Assembly: GCF_029227915.1 (NCBI RefSeq) | Contig: NC_079881.1 | Location: 30,791,501 to 30,855,500, forward strand | Direction: 5' to 3' | DNA length: 64,000 nt | Source of the DNA: Hydractinia symbiolongicarpus | Lineage: Eukaryota > Cnidaria > Hydrozoa > Anthoathecata > Hydractiniidae | Shown here: positions 1-11,300 of the stretch, one piece after another | Layout of the letters: every line of letters starts with the position of its first letter | Numbering within the stretch: position 1 is the first letter of the stretch | Made by a program: the position numbers and the translations under genes | Notes under the pieces: model-generated | Database searches by the model: none | The model's input: the letters and a program-made list of their open reading frames with translations, nothing else | Told to the model about the DNA's origin: nothing

Positions 1-213
1 AGGAACTCGGTCCTTGCAAGAAAAATAATCTTTAATTTTACATGACTTAAAAACGAGGCACACATTGATTTCTTTACACATCTTATTGACAAGTTGATTG
101 ACTTTTTCTTTTGGGAAATATTTAAATAACTTTCGAAAAAATTTTTGTATAAAGAGTGTATGTATCAACTTTTGTATAATATTCTGAAGATGACTTTGGT
201 AAAGTCGAAACAT
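1..213 (-). CDS. Partial Penelope-like retroelement ORF (linker before a GIY-YIG domain), running off the left edge
   Basis: On the minus strand the frame whose last codon is 3..1 is open from about 213 (an ATG at 213..211) to the window edge, 71 codons with no stop. Its C-terminal part reads VFKSCKIKDYFSCKDRVP (54..1). From memory of the family, this resembles the VFKxxKIxxYFSxKDxxP stretch that sits between the reverse transcriptase and the GIY-YIG endonuclease of Penelope-like and related elements; the nuclease itself would lie left of the window. The upstream part (about 213..140) is rich in I, K, L and F and may not be genuine coding sequence, because it overlaps the stem-loop at 184-217. 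The ATG is not argued to be the true start; the element is probably truncated there. The family call rests on pattern memory, without an alignment. Confidence 0.45.
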   Translation of the reverse strand, partial: MFRLYQSHLQNIIQKLIHTLFIQKFFRKLFKYFPKEKVNQLVNKMCKEINVCLVFKSCKIKDYFSCKDRVP

Positions 214-217
214 GTTA
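184..217 (+). other. Stem-loop with hammerhead-like flanking motifs at the element end
   Basis: CTGAAGA (184-190) is followed, after one T, by a perfect 6-bp inverted repeat, GACTTT (192-197) and AAAGTC (201-206), with a GGT loop, and then by GAAAC (207-211) and ATGTT. The order CTGANGA, stem, GAAA resembles the core of a hammerhead ribozyme, a motif known from Penelope-like element termini. There is an extra base before the stem and no visible partner strand carrying a cleavage site, so activity is not claimed. It could equally be a structural end motif of the retroelement. Confidence 0.4.
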
Positions 218-590
218 AAAATATTACTAAGTTGTATGGCTTTTAACAGTGAAATGATTGACTGTTAGACTTAATTGAACTGACTATGAACTGTGACATT
301 ATAAATGTGAAAGTGAGACAATTGGACTCCAAGAAATAACATTCTTCTTAATTTGAAATGATTGCCGGAAATCAGCGATTAAACTGGGCGTTGTGGTAGC
401 GCTTCATTTAAAAATTTAGATAAATAACTCGTTCTTTACTGTGGGACCAATCCTATCCGTTATCGCGCGCTGAAGAAGTAGCGACAGTTTCAAAAACTAC
501 ATTTCATTGACTTTCTAACTGTATCAATCCGCTTGAGTTACAACGGTTAAGTCACATATTCGTACCAACATGTATTTAGCGATATTTTTC

Positions 591-962
591 CGGTATTACT
601 AAGTTGTATGGCTTTTAACAGTGAAACGATTGACTGTGAGACTTAATTGAACTGATTATGGACTGTGACCTTATAAATGTGAAGGTGAGACAATTGGACT
701 CCAAGAAATAACATTCTTCTTAATTTGAAATGATTGCCGGAAATCAGCGATTAAGCTGGGCGTTGTGGTACCGCTTCATTTAAAAGTTTAGATAAATAAC
801 TCGTTCTTTACTGTGGGACCAATCCTATCCGTTATCGCGCGCTGAAGAAGTAGCGACAGTTTCAAAAACTACATTTCATTGACTTTCTAACTGTATCAAT
901 TTGTTTGAGTTACAACGGTTGAGTCACATATTCGTACCAACATGTATTTAGCGATATTTTTC
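591..962 (+). repeat. Representative 372-bp monomer (phase reference)
   Basis: Taking CGGTATTACT as phase 1, the landmarks are: GGCTTTTAAC near phase 20-29; GATTGACTGTG near 38; TTAATTGAACT near 53; GGACTGTGACC near 70; GACTCCAAGAAATAACATTC near 107-126; TGATTGCCGG near 141; the hairpin G-CGTT-GTGGT-A(G/C)CGC at 170-184; GGGACCAATCCTATCCGTTA near 225-244; ATCGCGCGCTGAAG near 244-257; AAAAACTACATTTCATTGAC near 274-293; GAGTTACAACGGTT near 317-330; and CATATTCGTACCAACATGTA near 337-356. I counted 136 G+C in 372 bases. The length would fit two nucleosomes of about 186 bp each, but no internal 186-bp half-repeat is evident. Confidence 0.9.
761..775 (+). other. Monomer hairpin (example copy), stem kept while loop varies
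   Basis: At phase 170-184 many monomers carry a short inverted repeat: GCGCT-GTGGT-AGCGC (for example near 12587). Variants keep pairing: GCGCT-GTTGT-AGCGC (near 4429), GCGCT-GGTAT-AGCGC (near 12210) and GCGTT-GTGGT-AGCGC, where a T-G wobble replaces a pair. The copy at this position is a rarer one with ACCGC on the right arm. The element is short, and chance or simple sequence bias is possible; no function is assigned. Confidence 0.45.
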
Positions 963-3900
963 CGGTATTACTAAGTTGTATGGCTTTTAACAGTGAAACG
1001 ATTGACTGTGAGACTTAATTGAACTGATTATGGACTGTCACCTTATAAATGTGAAGGTGAGACAATTGTACTCCAAGAAATAACATTCTTCTTAATTTGA
1101 AATGATTGCCGGAAATCAGCGATTAAACTGGGCATTGTGGTAGCGCTTCATATAAAAATTTAGATAAATAAGTTGTTCTTTACTGTTGGACCAATCCTCT
1201 CCGTTATCGCGCGCTAAAGAAATAGCGACAGTTTCAAAAACTACATTTCATTGACTTTCTAACTGTATCAATCCGTTTGAGTTACAACGGTTTAGTCACA
1301 TATTCGTACCAACATGTATTTAGCGATATTTTTCCGGTATTACTAAGTTGTATGGCTTTTAACAGTGAAATGATTGACTGTGAGACTTAATTGAACTGAC
1401 TATGAACTGTGACCTTATAAATGTAAAAGTGAGACAATTGGACTCCAAGAAATAACATTCTTCTTAATTTGAAATGATTGCCGGAAATCAGCGATTAAAC
1501 TGGGCGTTGTGGTAGCGCTTCATTTAAAAATTTAGATAAATAACTCGTTCTTTACTGTGGGACCAATCCTATCCGTTATCGCGCGCTGAAGAAGTAGCGA
1601 CAGTTTCAAAAACTATATTTCATTGACTTTCTAACTGTATCATTCCGCTTGAGTTACAACGGTTAAGTCACATATTCGTACCAACATGTATTTAGCGATA
1701 TTTTTCCGGTATTACTAAGTTGTATGGCTTTTAACAGTGAAACGATTGACTGTGAGACTTAATTGAACTGATTATGGACTGTGACCTTATAAATGTGAAG
1801 GTGAGACAATTGGACTCCAAGAAATAACATTCTTCTTAATTTGAAATGATTGCCGGAAATCAGCGATTAAGCTGGGCGTTGTGGTACCGCTTCATTTAAA
1901 AGTTTAGATAAATAACTCGTTCTTTACTGTGGGACCAATCCTATCCGTTATCGCGCGCTGAAGAAGTAGCGACAGTTTCAAAAACTACATTTCATTGACT
2001 TTCTAACTGTATCAATTTGTTTGAGTTACAACGGTTGAGTCACATATTCGTACCAACATGTATTTAGCGATATTTTTCCGGTATTACTAAGTTGTATGGC
2101 TTTTAACAGTGAAACGATTGACTGTGAGACTTAATTGAACTGATTATGGACTGTCACCTTATAAATGTGAAGGTGAGACAATTGTACTCCAAGAAATAAC
2201 ATTCTTCTTAATTTGAAATGATTGCCGGAAATCAGCGATTAAACTGGGCATTGTGGTAGCGCTTCATTTAAAAATTTAGATAAATAAGTTGTTCTTTACG
2301 GTTGGACCAATCCTCTCCGTTATCGCGCGCTAAAGAAATAGCGACAGTTTCAAAAACTACATTTCATTGACTTTCTAACTGTATCAATCCGTTTGAGTTA
2401 CAACGGTTTAGTCACATATTCGTACCAACATGTATTTAGCGATATTTTTCCGGTATTACTAAGTTGTATGGCTTTTAACAGTGAAATGATTGACTGTGAG
2501 ACTTAATTGAACTGACTATGAACTGTGACATTATAAATGTGAAAGTGAGACAATTGGACTCCAAGAAATAACATTCTTCTTAATTTGAAATGATTGCCGG
2601 AAATCAGCGATTAAACTGGGCGTTGTGGTAGCGCTTCATTTAAAAATTTAGATAAATAACTCGTTCTTTAATGTGGGACCAATCCTATCCGTTATCGCGC
2701 GCTGAAGAAGTAGCGACAGCTTCAAAAACCACATTTCATTGACTTTCTAACTGTATCAATCCGTTTGAGTTACAACGGTTGAGTCACATATTCGCACCAA
2801 CATGTATTTAGCGATATTTTTCCGGTATTACTAAGTTGTATGGCTTTTAACAGTAAAACGATTGACTGTGGGACTTAATTGAACTGATTATGGACTGTGA
2901 CCTTATAAATGTGAAAGTGAGACAATTGGACTCCAAGAAATAACATTCTTCCTAATTTGAAATGATTGCCGGAAATCAGCGATTAAAGTAGGCGTTGTGG
3001 TAGCGCTTCATTTAAAAATTTAGATAAATCAGTCGTTCTTTACTGTGGGACCAATCTTATCCGTTATCGCGCGCTGAAGAAATAGCGACAGTTTCAAAAA
3101 CTACATTTCATTGACTTTCTAACGGTGTCAATCCGTTTGAGTTACAACGGTTGGGTCACATATTCGTACCAACATGTATTTAGCGATAATTTGCCGATAT
3201 TACTAGGTTGCATCGCTTTTAACTATGAAACAATTGACTGTTGGACTTAATTGAACTAACTTTGGACTGTGACCTTATAAATGTGAAAGTGAGACAATTG
3301 GACTCCAAGAAATAACATTCTTCTTACTTTCAAATGATTGCCGGAAATCAGCGATTAAACTGGGCGTTGTGGTAGCGCTTCATTTAAAAATTTAGATAAA
3401 TAAGTTGTTCTTTACTGTTGGACCAATCCTCTCCGTTATCGCGCGCTGAAGAAATAGCGACAGTTTCAAAAACTACATTTCATTGACTTTCTAACTGTAT
3501 CAATCCGTTTGAGTTACAAGGTTTAGTCACATATTCGTACCAACATGTATTTAGCGATAATTTTCCGATATTACTAGGTTGCATCGCTTTTAACTATGAA
3601 ACAATTGACTGTTGGACTTAATTGAACTAACTTTGGACTGTGACCTTATAAATGTGAAAGTGAGACAATTGGACTCCAAGAAATAACATTCTTCTTACTT
3701 TGAAATAATTGCCGGAAATCAGCGATTAAACTGGGCTTTGTGGTAGCGCTTCATTTAAAAATTTAGATAAATAAGTCGTTCTTTACTGTGGGACCAATCC
3801 TATCCGTTATTGCGCGCTGAAGAAATAGCGACAGTTTCAAAAACTACATTTCATTGACTTTCTAACGGTGTCAATCCGTTTGAGTTACAACGGTTGGGTC

Positions 3901-4290
3901 ACATATTCGTACCAACATGTATTTAGCGATATTTTTCTGATATTACTAGGTTGTATGGCTTTTAACAGTGAAACGATTGACTGTGGGACTTAATTGAACT
4001 GATTATGGACTGTGACCCTATAAATGTGAAAGTGAGACAATTGGACTCCAAGAAATAACATTCTTCTTAATTTGAAAGGATTGCCGGAAATCAGCGATTA
4101 AAGTGGGCGTTGTGGTAGCGCTTCATTTAAAAATTTAGATAAATAAGTCGTTCTTTACTGTGGGACCAATCCTATCCGTTATCGCGCGCTGCAGAAATAG
4201 CGACAGTTTCAAAAACTACATTTCATTGACTTTCTAACGGTGTCAATCCGGTGGAGTTACAACGGTTGAGTCACATATTCGTACCAACAT

Positions 4291-4296
4291 GTACGA
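4291..4296 (+). other. 52-bp deletion junction in a monomer
   Basis: Sequence runs CCAACATGTA directly into CGATTGACTG. In complete relatives about 52 bp (phase 357 through phase 36 of the next monomer) separate these motifs. The monomer is shortened accordingly. Confidence 0.85.
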
Positions 4297-4858
4297 TTGA
4301 CTGTGGTACTTAATTGAACTGATTATGGACTGTCACCTGATAAATGTGATAAAGGAGACAATTGGACTCCAAGAAATAACATTCTTCTTAATTTGACATG
4401 AATGCGGAACCTCAGCGATTACACTGGGCGCTGTTGTAGCGCTTCATTTAAGAATTAAGCTAAAGAAAGTCATTTTTTTACTGTGGGATCAATCCTAGCA
4501 GTTAGCGCGCGCTGAAGAAATAGCGACAGTCTCAAAAACTACGTTTCATTGACTTTCTAACGGTGTCAACACGTTTGAGTTACAACGGTTGGGTCACATA
4601 TTCGTACCAACATGTATTTAGCAAATTGTTTTTCTGATATTACTAGGTTGCATCGCTTTTAACCTTGAAACGATTGACTGTGGTACTTAATTGAACTGAT
4701 TTTGGACTGTGATCTTATAAATGTTATAAGTGAGACAAGTGGACTCCAAGAAATAGCATTTTTCTTAATTTGAAATGATTGCCGGAGCTCAGCGATTACA
4801 CTGGCCGCTGTGGTAGCGCTTAATTTAAGAGTTTAGACAAATAAGTCATTCTTTACTG

Positions 4859-4866
4859 TGGGAAGA
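4859..4866 (+). other. 27-bp deletion junction in a monomer
   Basis: CTTTACTGTGGGA is followed immediately by AGAAATAGCGAC. The usual CCAATCCTATCCGTTATCGC and the following GCGCTGA are missing. The direct repeat GA at both ends of the lost segment fits a microhomology-mediated deletion. Confidence 0.85.
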
Positions 4867-5339
4867 AATAGCGACAGTTTCAAAAACTACATTTCATTGA
4901 CTTTCTAACGGTGTCAATCCGTTTGAGTTACAACGATTGGGTCACATATTCGTACCAACATGTATTTAGCGATATTTTTCTGATATTACTTGGTTGTATG
5001 GCTTTTAACAGTGAAACGATTGACTGTGGGTCTTAACTGAACTAACTTTGGACTGTGACCTGATAAATGTGATAAATGAGACAATTGGACTCCAAGAAAT
5101 AACATTCTTCTTAATTTGACGCGATTGCCGGAACTTAGCGATTACACTGGGCGCTGGTATAGCGCTTCATTTAAGAATTTAGATAAATCTGTCATTCTTT
5201 ACTGTGGGACCAATCCTTGCCGTTATCGTGCGCTGAAGAAATAGCGACTGTTTCAAAAACTACATTTCATTGACTTTCTAACGGTGTCAATCCGTGTGAG
5301 TTACAACGGTTGGGTCACATATTCGTACCAACATGTATT

Positions 5340-8300
5340 TAGCGATATTTTTCTGATATTACTAGGTTGTATGGCTTTTAACATTGAAACGATAGACTGT
5401 GGGACTTAATTGAACTGATTATGGACTGTGACTTTATAAACGTGAAAGTGAGACAATTGGACTCCAAGAGATAACCTTCTTCTTAATTTGAAATGATTGC
5501 CGGAAATCGGCGATTAAAGTGGGCGTTGTGGTAGCGCTTCATTTGAAAATTTAGATAAATAAGTTGTTCTTTACTGTTGGACCAATCCTCTCCGTTTTCG
5601 CGCGCTGAAGAAATAGCGACAGTTTCAAAAACTACAATTCATTGACTTTCTAACTGTATCAATCCGTTTGAGTTACAACGGTTTAGCCACATATTCGTAC
5701 CAACATGTATTTAGCGATATTTTTCCGGTATTACTAAGTTGTATGGCTTTTAACAGTGAAATGATTGACTGTGAGACTTAATTGAACTGACTATGAACTG
5801 TGTCATTATAAATGTGAAAGTGAGACATTTGGACTCCAAGAAATAACATTCTTCTTAATTTGAAATGATTGCCGGAAATCAGCGATTAAACTGGGCGTTG
5901 TGGTAGCGCTTCATTTAAAAATTTAGATAAATAACTCGTTTTTTACTATGGGACCAATCCTATCCGTTATCGCGCGCTGAAGAAGTAGCGACAGTTTCAA
6001 AAACCACATTTCATTGACTTTCTAACTGTATCAATCCGTTTGAGTTACAACGGTTGAGTCACATATTCGCACCAACATGTATTTAGCGATATTTTTCCGG
6101 TATTACTAAGTTGTATGGCTTTTAACAGTGAATCGATTGACTGTGGGACTTAATTGAACTGATTATGGACTGTGACCTTATAAATGTGAAAGTGAGACAA
6201 GTGGACTCCAAGAAATAGCATTTTTCTTAATTTGAAATGATTGCCGAAGTTGAGCGATTACACTGGCCGCTGTGGTAGCGCTTCATTTAAGAGTTTAGAC
6301 TAATAAGTCATTCTTTACTGTGGGACCAATCCTATCCGTTATCGCACACAGAAGAAATAGCGACAGTTTCAAAAACTACATTTCATTGACTTTCTAACGG
6401 TGTCAGTCCGTTTCAGTTACAACGGTTTGGTCACATATTCGTACCAACATGTATTTAGCGATATTTTTCTGATATTACTAGGTTGCATCGCTTTTAACTA
6501 TGAAACGATTGACTGTTGGACTTAATTGAACTAACTTTGGACTGTGACCTTACAAATGTGAAAGTGAGACAATTGGACTCCAAGAAATAACATTCTTCTT
6601 AATTTGAAATGATTGCCGGAAATCAGCGATTAAACTGGGCGTTGTGGTAGCGCTTCATTTAAAAATTTAGATAAATAAGTCGTTTTTTACTGTGGGACCA
6701 ATCCTATCCGTTATCGCGCGCTGAAAAAATAGCGACAGTTTCAAAAACTACATTTCATTGACTTTCAAACGGTGTCAACCCCGTTTGAATTACAACGGTT
6801 GGGTCACATATTCGTACCAACATGTATTTAGCGAATTGTTTTTCTGACATTACTAGGTTGCATCACTTTAAACAATGAAACGATTGACTGTGGGACTTAA
6901 TTGAACTAACTTTGGACTGTGACCTGATAAATGTGATAAATGAGACAATTGGACTCCAAGAAATAACATCCTTCTTAATTTGACGTGATTGCCAGAACTT
7001 AGCGATTACACTGGGCGCTGTGGTAGCGCTTTATTTAAAAGTTTAGGTAAATAAGTCATTCTTTACTGTGGGACCAATCCTAGCCGTTATCGCGCGCAGA
7101 AGAAATAGCGACAGTTTCAAAAACTACATTTCATTGACTTTCTAACTGTATCAATCCGTTTGAGTTACAACGGTTTAGTCACATATTCGTACCAACATGT
7201 ATTTAGCGATATTTTTCCGGTATTACTAAGTTGTATGGCTTTTAACAGTGAAATGATTGACTGTGAGACTTAATTGAACTGACTATGAACTGTGTCATTA
7301 TAAATGTGAAAGTGAGACAAGTGGACTCCAAGAAATAACATTCTTCTTTATTTGAAATGATTGCCGGAAATCAGCGATTAAACTGGGCGTTGTGGTAGCG
7401 CTTCATTTAAAAATTTAGATAAATAACTCGTTTTTTACTGTGGGACCAATCCTATCCGTTATCGCGCGCTGAAGAAGTAGCGACAGTTTCAAAAACCACA
7501 TTTCATTGACTTTCTAACTGTATCAATCCGTTTGAGTTACAACGGTTGAGTCACATATTCGCACCAACATGTATTTAGCGATATTTTTCCGGTATTACTA
7601 AGTTGTATGGCTTTTAACAGTGAATCGATTGACTGTGGGACTTAATTGAACTGATTATGGACTGTGACCTTATAAATGTGAAAGTGAGACAAGTGGACTC
7701 CAAGAAATAGCATTTTTCTTAATTTGAAATGATTGCCGGAGTTCAGCGATTACACTGGCCGCTGTGGTAGCGCTTCATTTAAGAGTTTAGACTAATAAGT
7801 CATTCTTTACTGTGGGACCAATCCTATCCGTTATCGTGCGCAGAAGAAATAGCGACAGTTTCAAAAACTACATTTCATTGACTTTCTAACGGTGTCAGTC
7901 CGTTTCAGTTACAACGGTTTGGTCACATATTCGTACCAACATGTATTTAGCGATATTTTTCTGATATTATTAGGTTGCATCGCTTTTAACTATGAAACGA
8001 TTGACTGTTGGACTTAATTGAACTAACTTTGGACTGTGACCTTACAAATGTGAAAGTGAGACAATTGGACTCCAAGAAATAACATTCTTCTTAATTTGAA
8101 ATGATTGCCGGAAATCAGCGATTAAACTGGGCGTTGTGGTAGCGCTTCATTTAAAAATTTAGATAAATAAGTCGTTCTTTACTGTGGGACCAATCCTATC
8201 CGTTATCGCGCGCTGAAAAAATAGCGACAGTTTCAAAAACTACATTTCATTGACTTTCAAACGGTGTCAACCCCGTTTGAATTACAACGGTTGGGTCACA

Positions 8301-11300
8301 TATTCGTACCAACATGTATTTAGCGAATTGTTTTTCTGACATTACTAGGTTGCATCACTTTAAACAATGAAACGATTGACTGTGGGACTTAATTGAACTA
8401 ACTTTGGACTGTGACCTGATAAATGTGATAAATGAGACAATTGCACTCCAAGAAATAACATTCTTCTTATTTTAACGTGATTGCCAGAACTTAGCGATTA
8501 CACTGGGCGCTGTGGTAGCGCTTCATTTAAGAATTTAGATAAATCTGTCATTCTTTACTGTGGGACCAATCCTTGCCGTTATCGTGCGCTGAAGAAATAG
8601 CGACAGTTTCAAAAACTACATTTCATTGACTTTCTAACTGTATCAATCCGTTTGAGTTACAACGGTTTAGTCACATATTCGTACCAACATGTATTTAGCG
8701 ATATTTTTCCGGTATTACTAAGTTGTATGGCTTTTAACAGTGAAATGATTGACTGTGAGACTTAATTGAACTGACTATGAACTGTGTCATTATAAATGTG
8801 AAAGTGAGACAAGTGGACTCCAAGAAATAACATTCTTCTTAATTTGAAATGATTGCCGGAAATCAGCGATTAAACTGGGCGTTGTGGTAGCGCTTCATTT
8901 AAAAATTTAGATAAATAACTCGTTTTTTACTGTGGGACCAATCCTATCCGTTATCGCGCGCTGAAGAAGTAGCGACAGTTTCAAAAACCACATTTCATTG
9001 ACTTTCTAACTGTATCAATCCGTTTGAGTTACAACGGTTGAGTCACATATTCGCACCAACATGTATTTAGCGATATTTTTCCGGTATTACTAAGTTGTAT
9101 GGCTTTTAACAGTGAATCGATTGACTGTGGGACTTAATTGAACTGATTATGGACTGTGACCTTATAAATGTGAAAGTGAGACAAGTGGACTCCAAGAAAT
9201 AGCATTTTTCTTAATTTGAAATGATTGCCGGAGTTCAGCGATTACACTGGCCGCTGTGGTAGCGCTTCATTTAAGAGTTTAGACTAATAAGTCATTCTTT
9301 ACTGTGGGACCAATCCTATCCGTTATCGTGCGCAGAAGAAATAGCGACAGTTTCAAAAACTACATTTCATTGACTTTCTAACGGTGTCAGTCCGTTTCAG
9401 TTACAACGGTTTGGTCACATATTCGTACCAACATGTATTTAGCGATATTTTTCTGATATTATTAGGTTGCATCGCTTTTAACTATGAAACGATTGACTGT
9501 TGGACTTAATTGAACTAACTTTGGACTGTGACCTTACAAATGTGAAAGTGAGACAATTGGACTCCAAGAAATAACATTCTTGTTAATTTGAAATGATTGC
9601 CGGAAATCAGCGATTAAACTGGGCGTTGTGGTAGCGCTTCATTTAAAAATTTAGATAAATAAGTCGTTCTTTACTGTGGGACCAATCCTATCCGTTATCG
9701 CGCGCTGAAAAAATAGCGACAGTTTCAAAAACTACATTTCATTGACTTTCAAACGGTGTCAACCCCGTTTGAATTACAACGGTTGGGTCACATATTCGTA
9801 CCAACATGTATTTAGCGAATTGTTTTTCTGACATTACTAGGTTGCATCACTTTAAACAATGAAACGATTGACTGTGGGACTTAATTGAACTAACTTTGGA
9901 CTGTGACCTGATAAATGTGATAAATGAGACAATTGCACTCCAAGAAATAACATTCTTCTTATTTTAACGTGATTGCCAGAACTTAGCGATTACACTGGGC
10001 GCTGTGGTAGCGCTTCATTTAAGAATTTAGATAAATCTGTCATTCTTTACTGTGGGACCAATCCTTGCCGTTATCGTGCGCTGAAGAAATAGCGACAGTT
10101 TCAAAAACTACATTTCATTGACTTTCTAACGGTGTCAATCCGTGTGAGTTACAACGGTTGGGTCACATATTCGTACCAACATGTATTTAGCGATACTTTT
10201 CTGATATTACTAGGTTGTATGGCTTTTAACAGTGAAACGATAGACTGTGGGACTTAATTGAACTGATTATGGACTGTGACTTTATAAACGTGAAAGTGAG
10301 AAAATTGGACTCCAAGAGATAACCTTCTTCTTAATTTGAAATGATTGCCGGAAATCAGCGATTAAAGTGGGCGTTGTGGTAGCGCTTCATTTGAAAATTT
10401 AGATAAATAAGTTGTTCTTTACTGTTGGACCAATCCTCTCCGTTATCGCGCGCTGAAGAAATAGCGACAGTTTCAAAAACTACAATTCATTGACTTTCTA
10501 ACTGTATCAATCCGTTTGAGTTACAACGGTTTAGTCACATATTCGTACCAACATGTATTTAGCGATATTTTTCCGGTATTACTAAGTTGTATGGCTTTTA
10601 ACAGTGAAATGATTGACTGTGAGACTTAATTGAACTGACTATGAACTGTGTCATTATAAATGTGAAAGTGAGACATTTGGACTCCAAGAAATAACATTCT
10701 TCTTAATTTGAAATGATTGCCGGAAATCAGCGATTAAACTGGGCGTTGTGGTAGCGCTTCATTTAAAAATTTAGATAAATAACTCGTTTTTTACTGTGGG
10801 ACCAATCCTATCCGTTATCGCGCGCTGAAGAAGTAGCGACAGTTTCAAAAACCACATTGCATTGAACTTCTAACTGTATCAATCCGTTTGAGTTACAACG
10901 GTTGAGTCACATATTTGCACCAACATGTATTTAGCGATATTTTTCCGGTATTACTAAGTTGTATGGCTTTTAACAGTGAATCGATTGACTGTGGGACTTA
11001 ATTGAACTGATTATGGACTGTGACCTTATAAATGTGAAAGTGAGACAAGTGGACTCCAAGAAATAGCATTTTTCTTAATTTGAAATGATTGCCGAAGTTC
11101 AGCGATTACACTGGCCGCTGTGGTAGCGCTTCATTTAAGAGTTTAGACTAATAAGTCATTCTTTACTGTGGGACCAATCCTATCCGTTATCGCGCGCAGA
11201 AGAAATAGCGACAGTTTCAAAAACTACATTTCATTGACTTTCTAACGGTGTCAGTCCGTTTCAGTTACAACGGTTTGGTCACATATTCGTACCAACATTA

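Larger units (their letters stand above)
1..221 (-). mobile_element. Non-satellite flank: probable retroelement fragment abutting the satellite
   Basis: These bases share no similarity with the 372-bp monomer, and satellite sequence begins abruptly at about 222 (TATTACTAAG, monomer phase 4 when CGGTATTACT is phase 1). The flank is AT-rich, carries the minus-strand Penelope-like reading frame and ends with a stem-loop and CGAAACATGTTAAAAA right at the junction. The simplest reading is a truncated retroelement copy that either marks the array edge or inserted into a monomer. The other side of the element lies outside the window, so these two options cannot be separated here. Confidence 0.5.
222..2822 (+). 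repeat. Block A: trimeric HOR, 1,116 bp
   Basis: Seven monomers at exact 372-bp steps. Private variants recur every three monomers: GGTACCGCTTC near 765 and 1881, and CCTCTCCGTTATCGCGCGCTAAAG near 1196 and 2312, each 1,116 bp apart. Two full trimers are followed by a seventh monomer (2451-2822) that again matches the first type (TGACATTATAAATGTGAAAG). Monomers here are of the AAGTTGTATGG / GTGAGACTT subfamily. The exact register and few differences indicate recent local amplification right at the array edge. Confidence 0.85.
2823..5340 (+). repeat. Block B: heterogeneous monomers with internal deletions
   Basis: No clear HOR. It mixes the CGATATTACTAGGTTGCATCG subfamily (two adjacent copies near 3190 and 3562), the CTGATATTACT subfamily and the ATTGCGGAACCTCAGC subfamily. 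Two monomers are shortened: a 52-bp deletion at about 4293 and a 27-bp deletion at about 4863. This is one of the most divergent parts of the array and looks like older, non-homogenised sequence between two HOR blocks. Confidence 0.75.

Noticed and set aside
184-217. Functional hammerhead ribozyme
   Set aside because: Only the core boxes and one stem are visible; there is an extra base, and no opposing strand or cleavage site. Kept only as a low-interest finding.
739-840. RNA polymerase III A/B boxes (tRNA- or 5S-derived SINE origin)
   Set aside because: GTGGTAGCGC and GGGACCAATCC only loosely resemble the boxes, spacing and core bases do not fit, and there is no 3' tail.
927-950. CENP-B box-like match at ATTCGTACCAACATGTA
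   Set aside because: It shares TTCG and one A with the core pattern but lacks the required CGGG end; too weak to call.
591-962. Possible long satellite-encoded repeat protein, because 372 is divisible by 3
   Set aside because: Stops occur in all six frames in nearly every monomer, and +1, +2 and +4 bp length variants would shift the frame.
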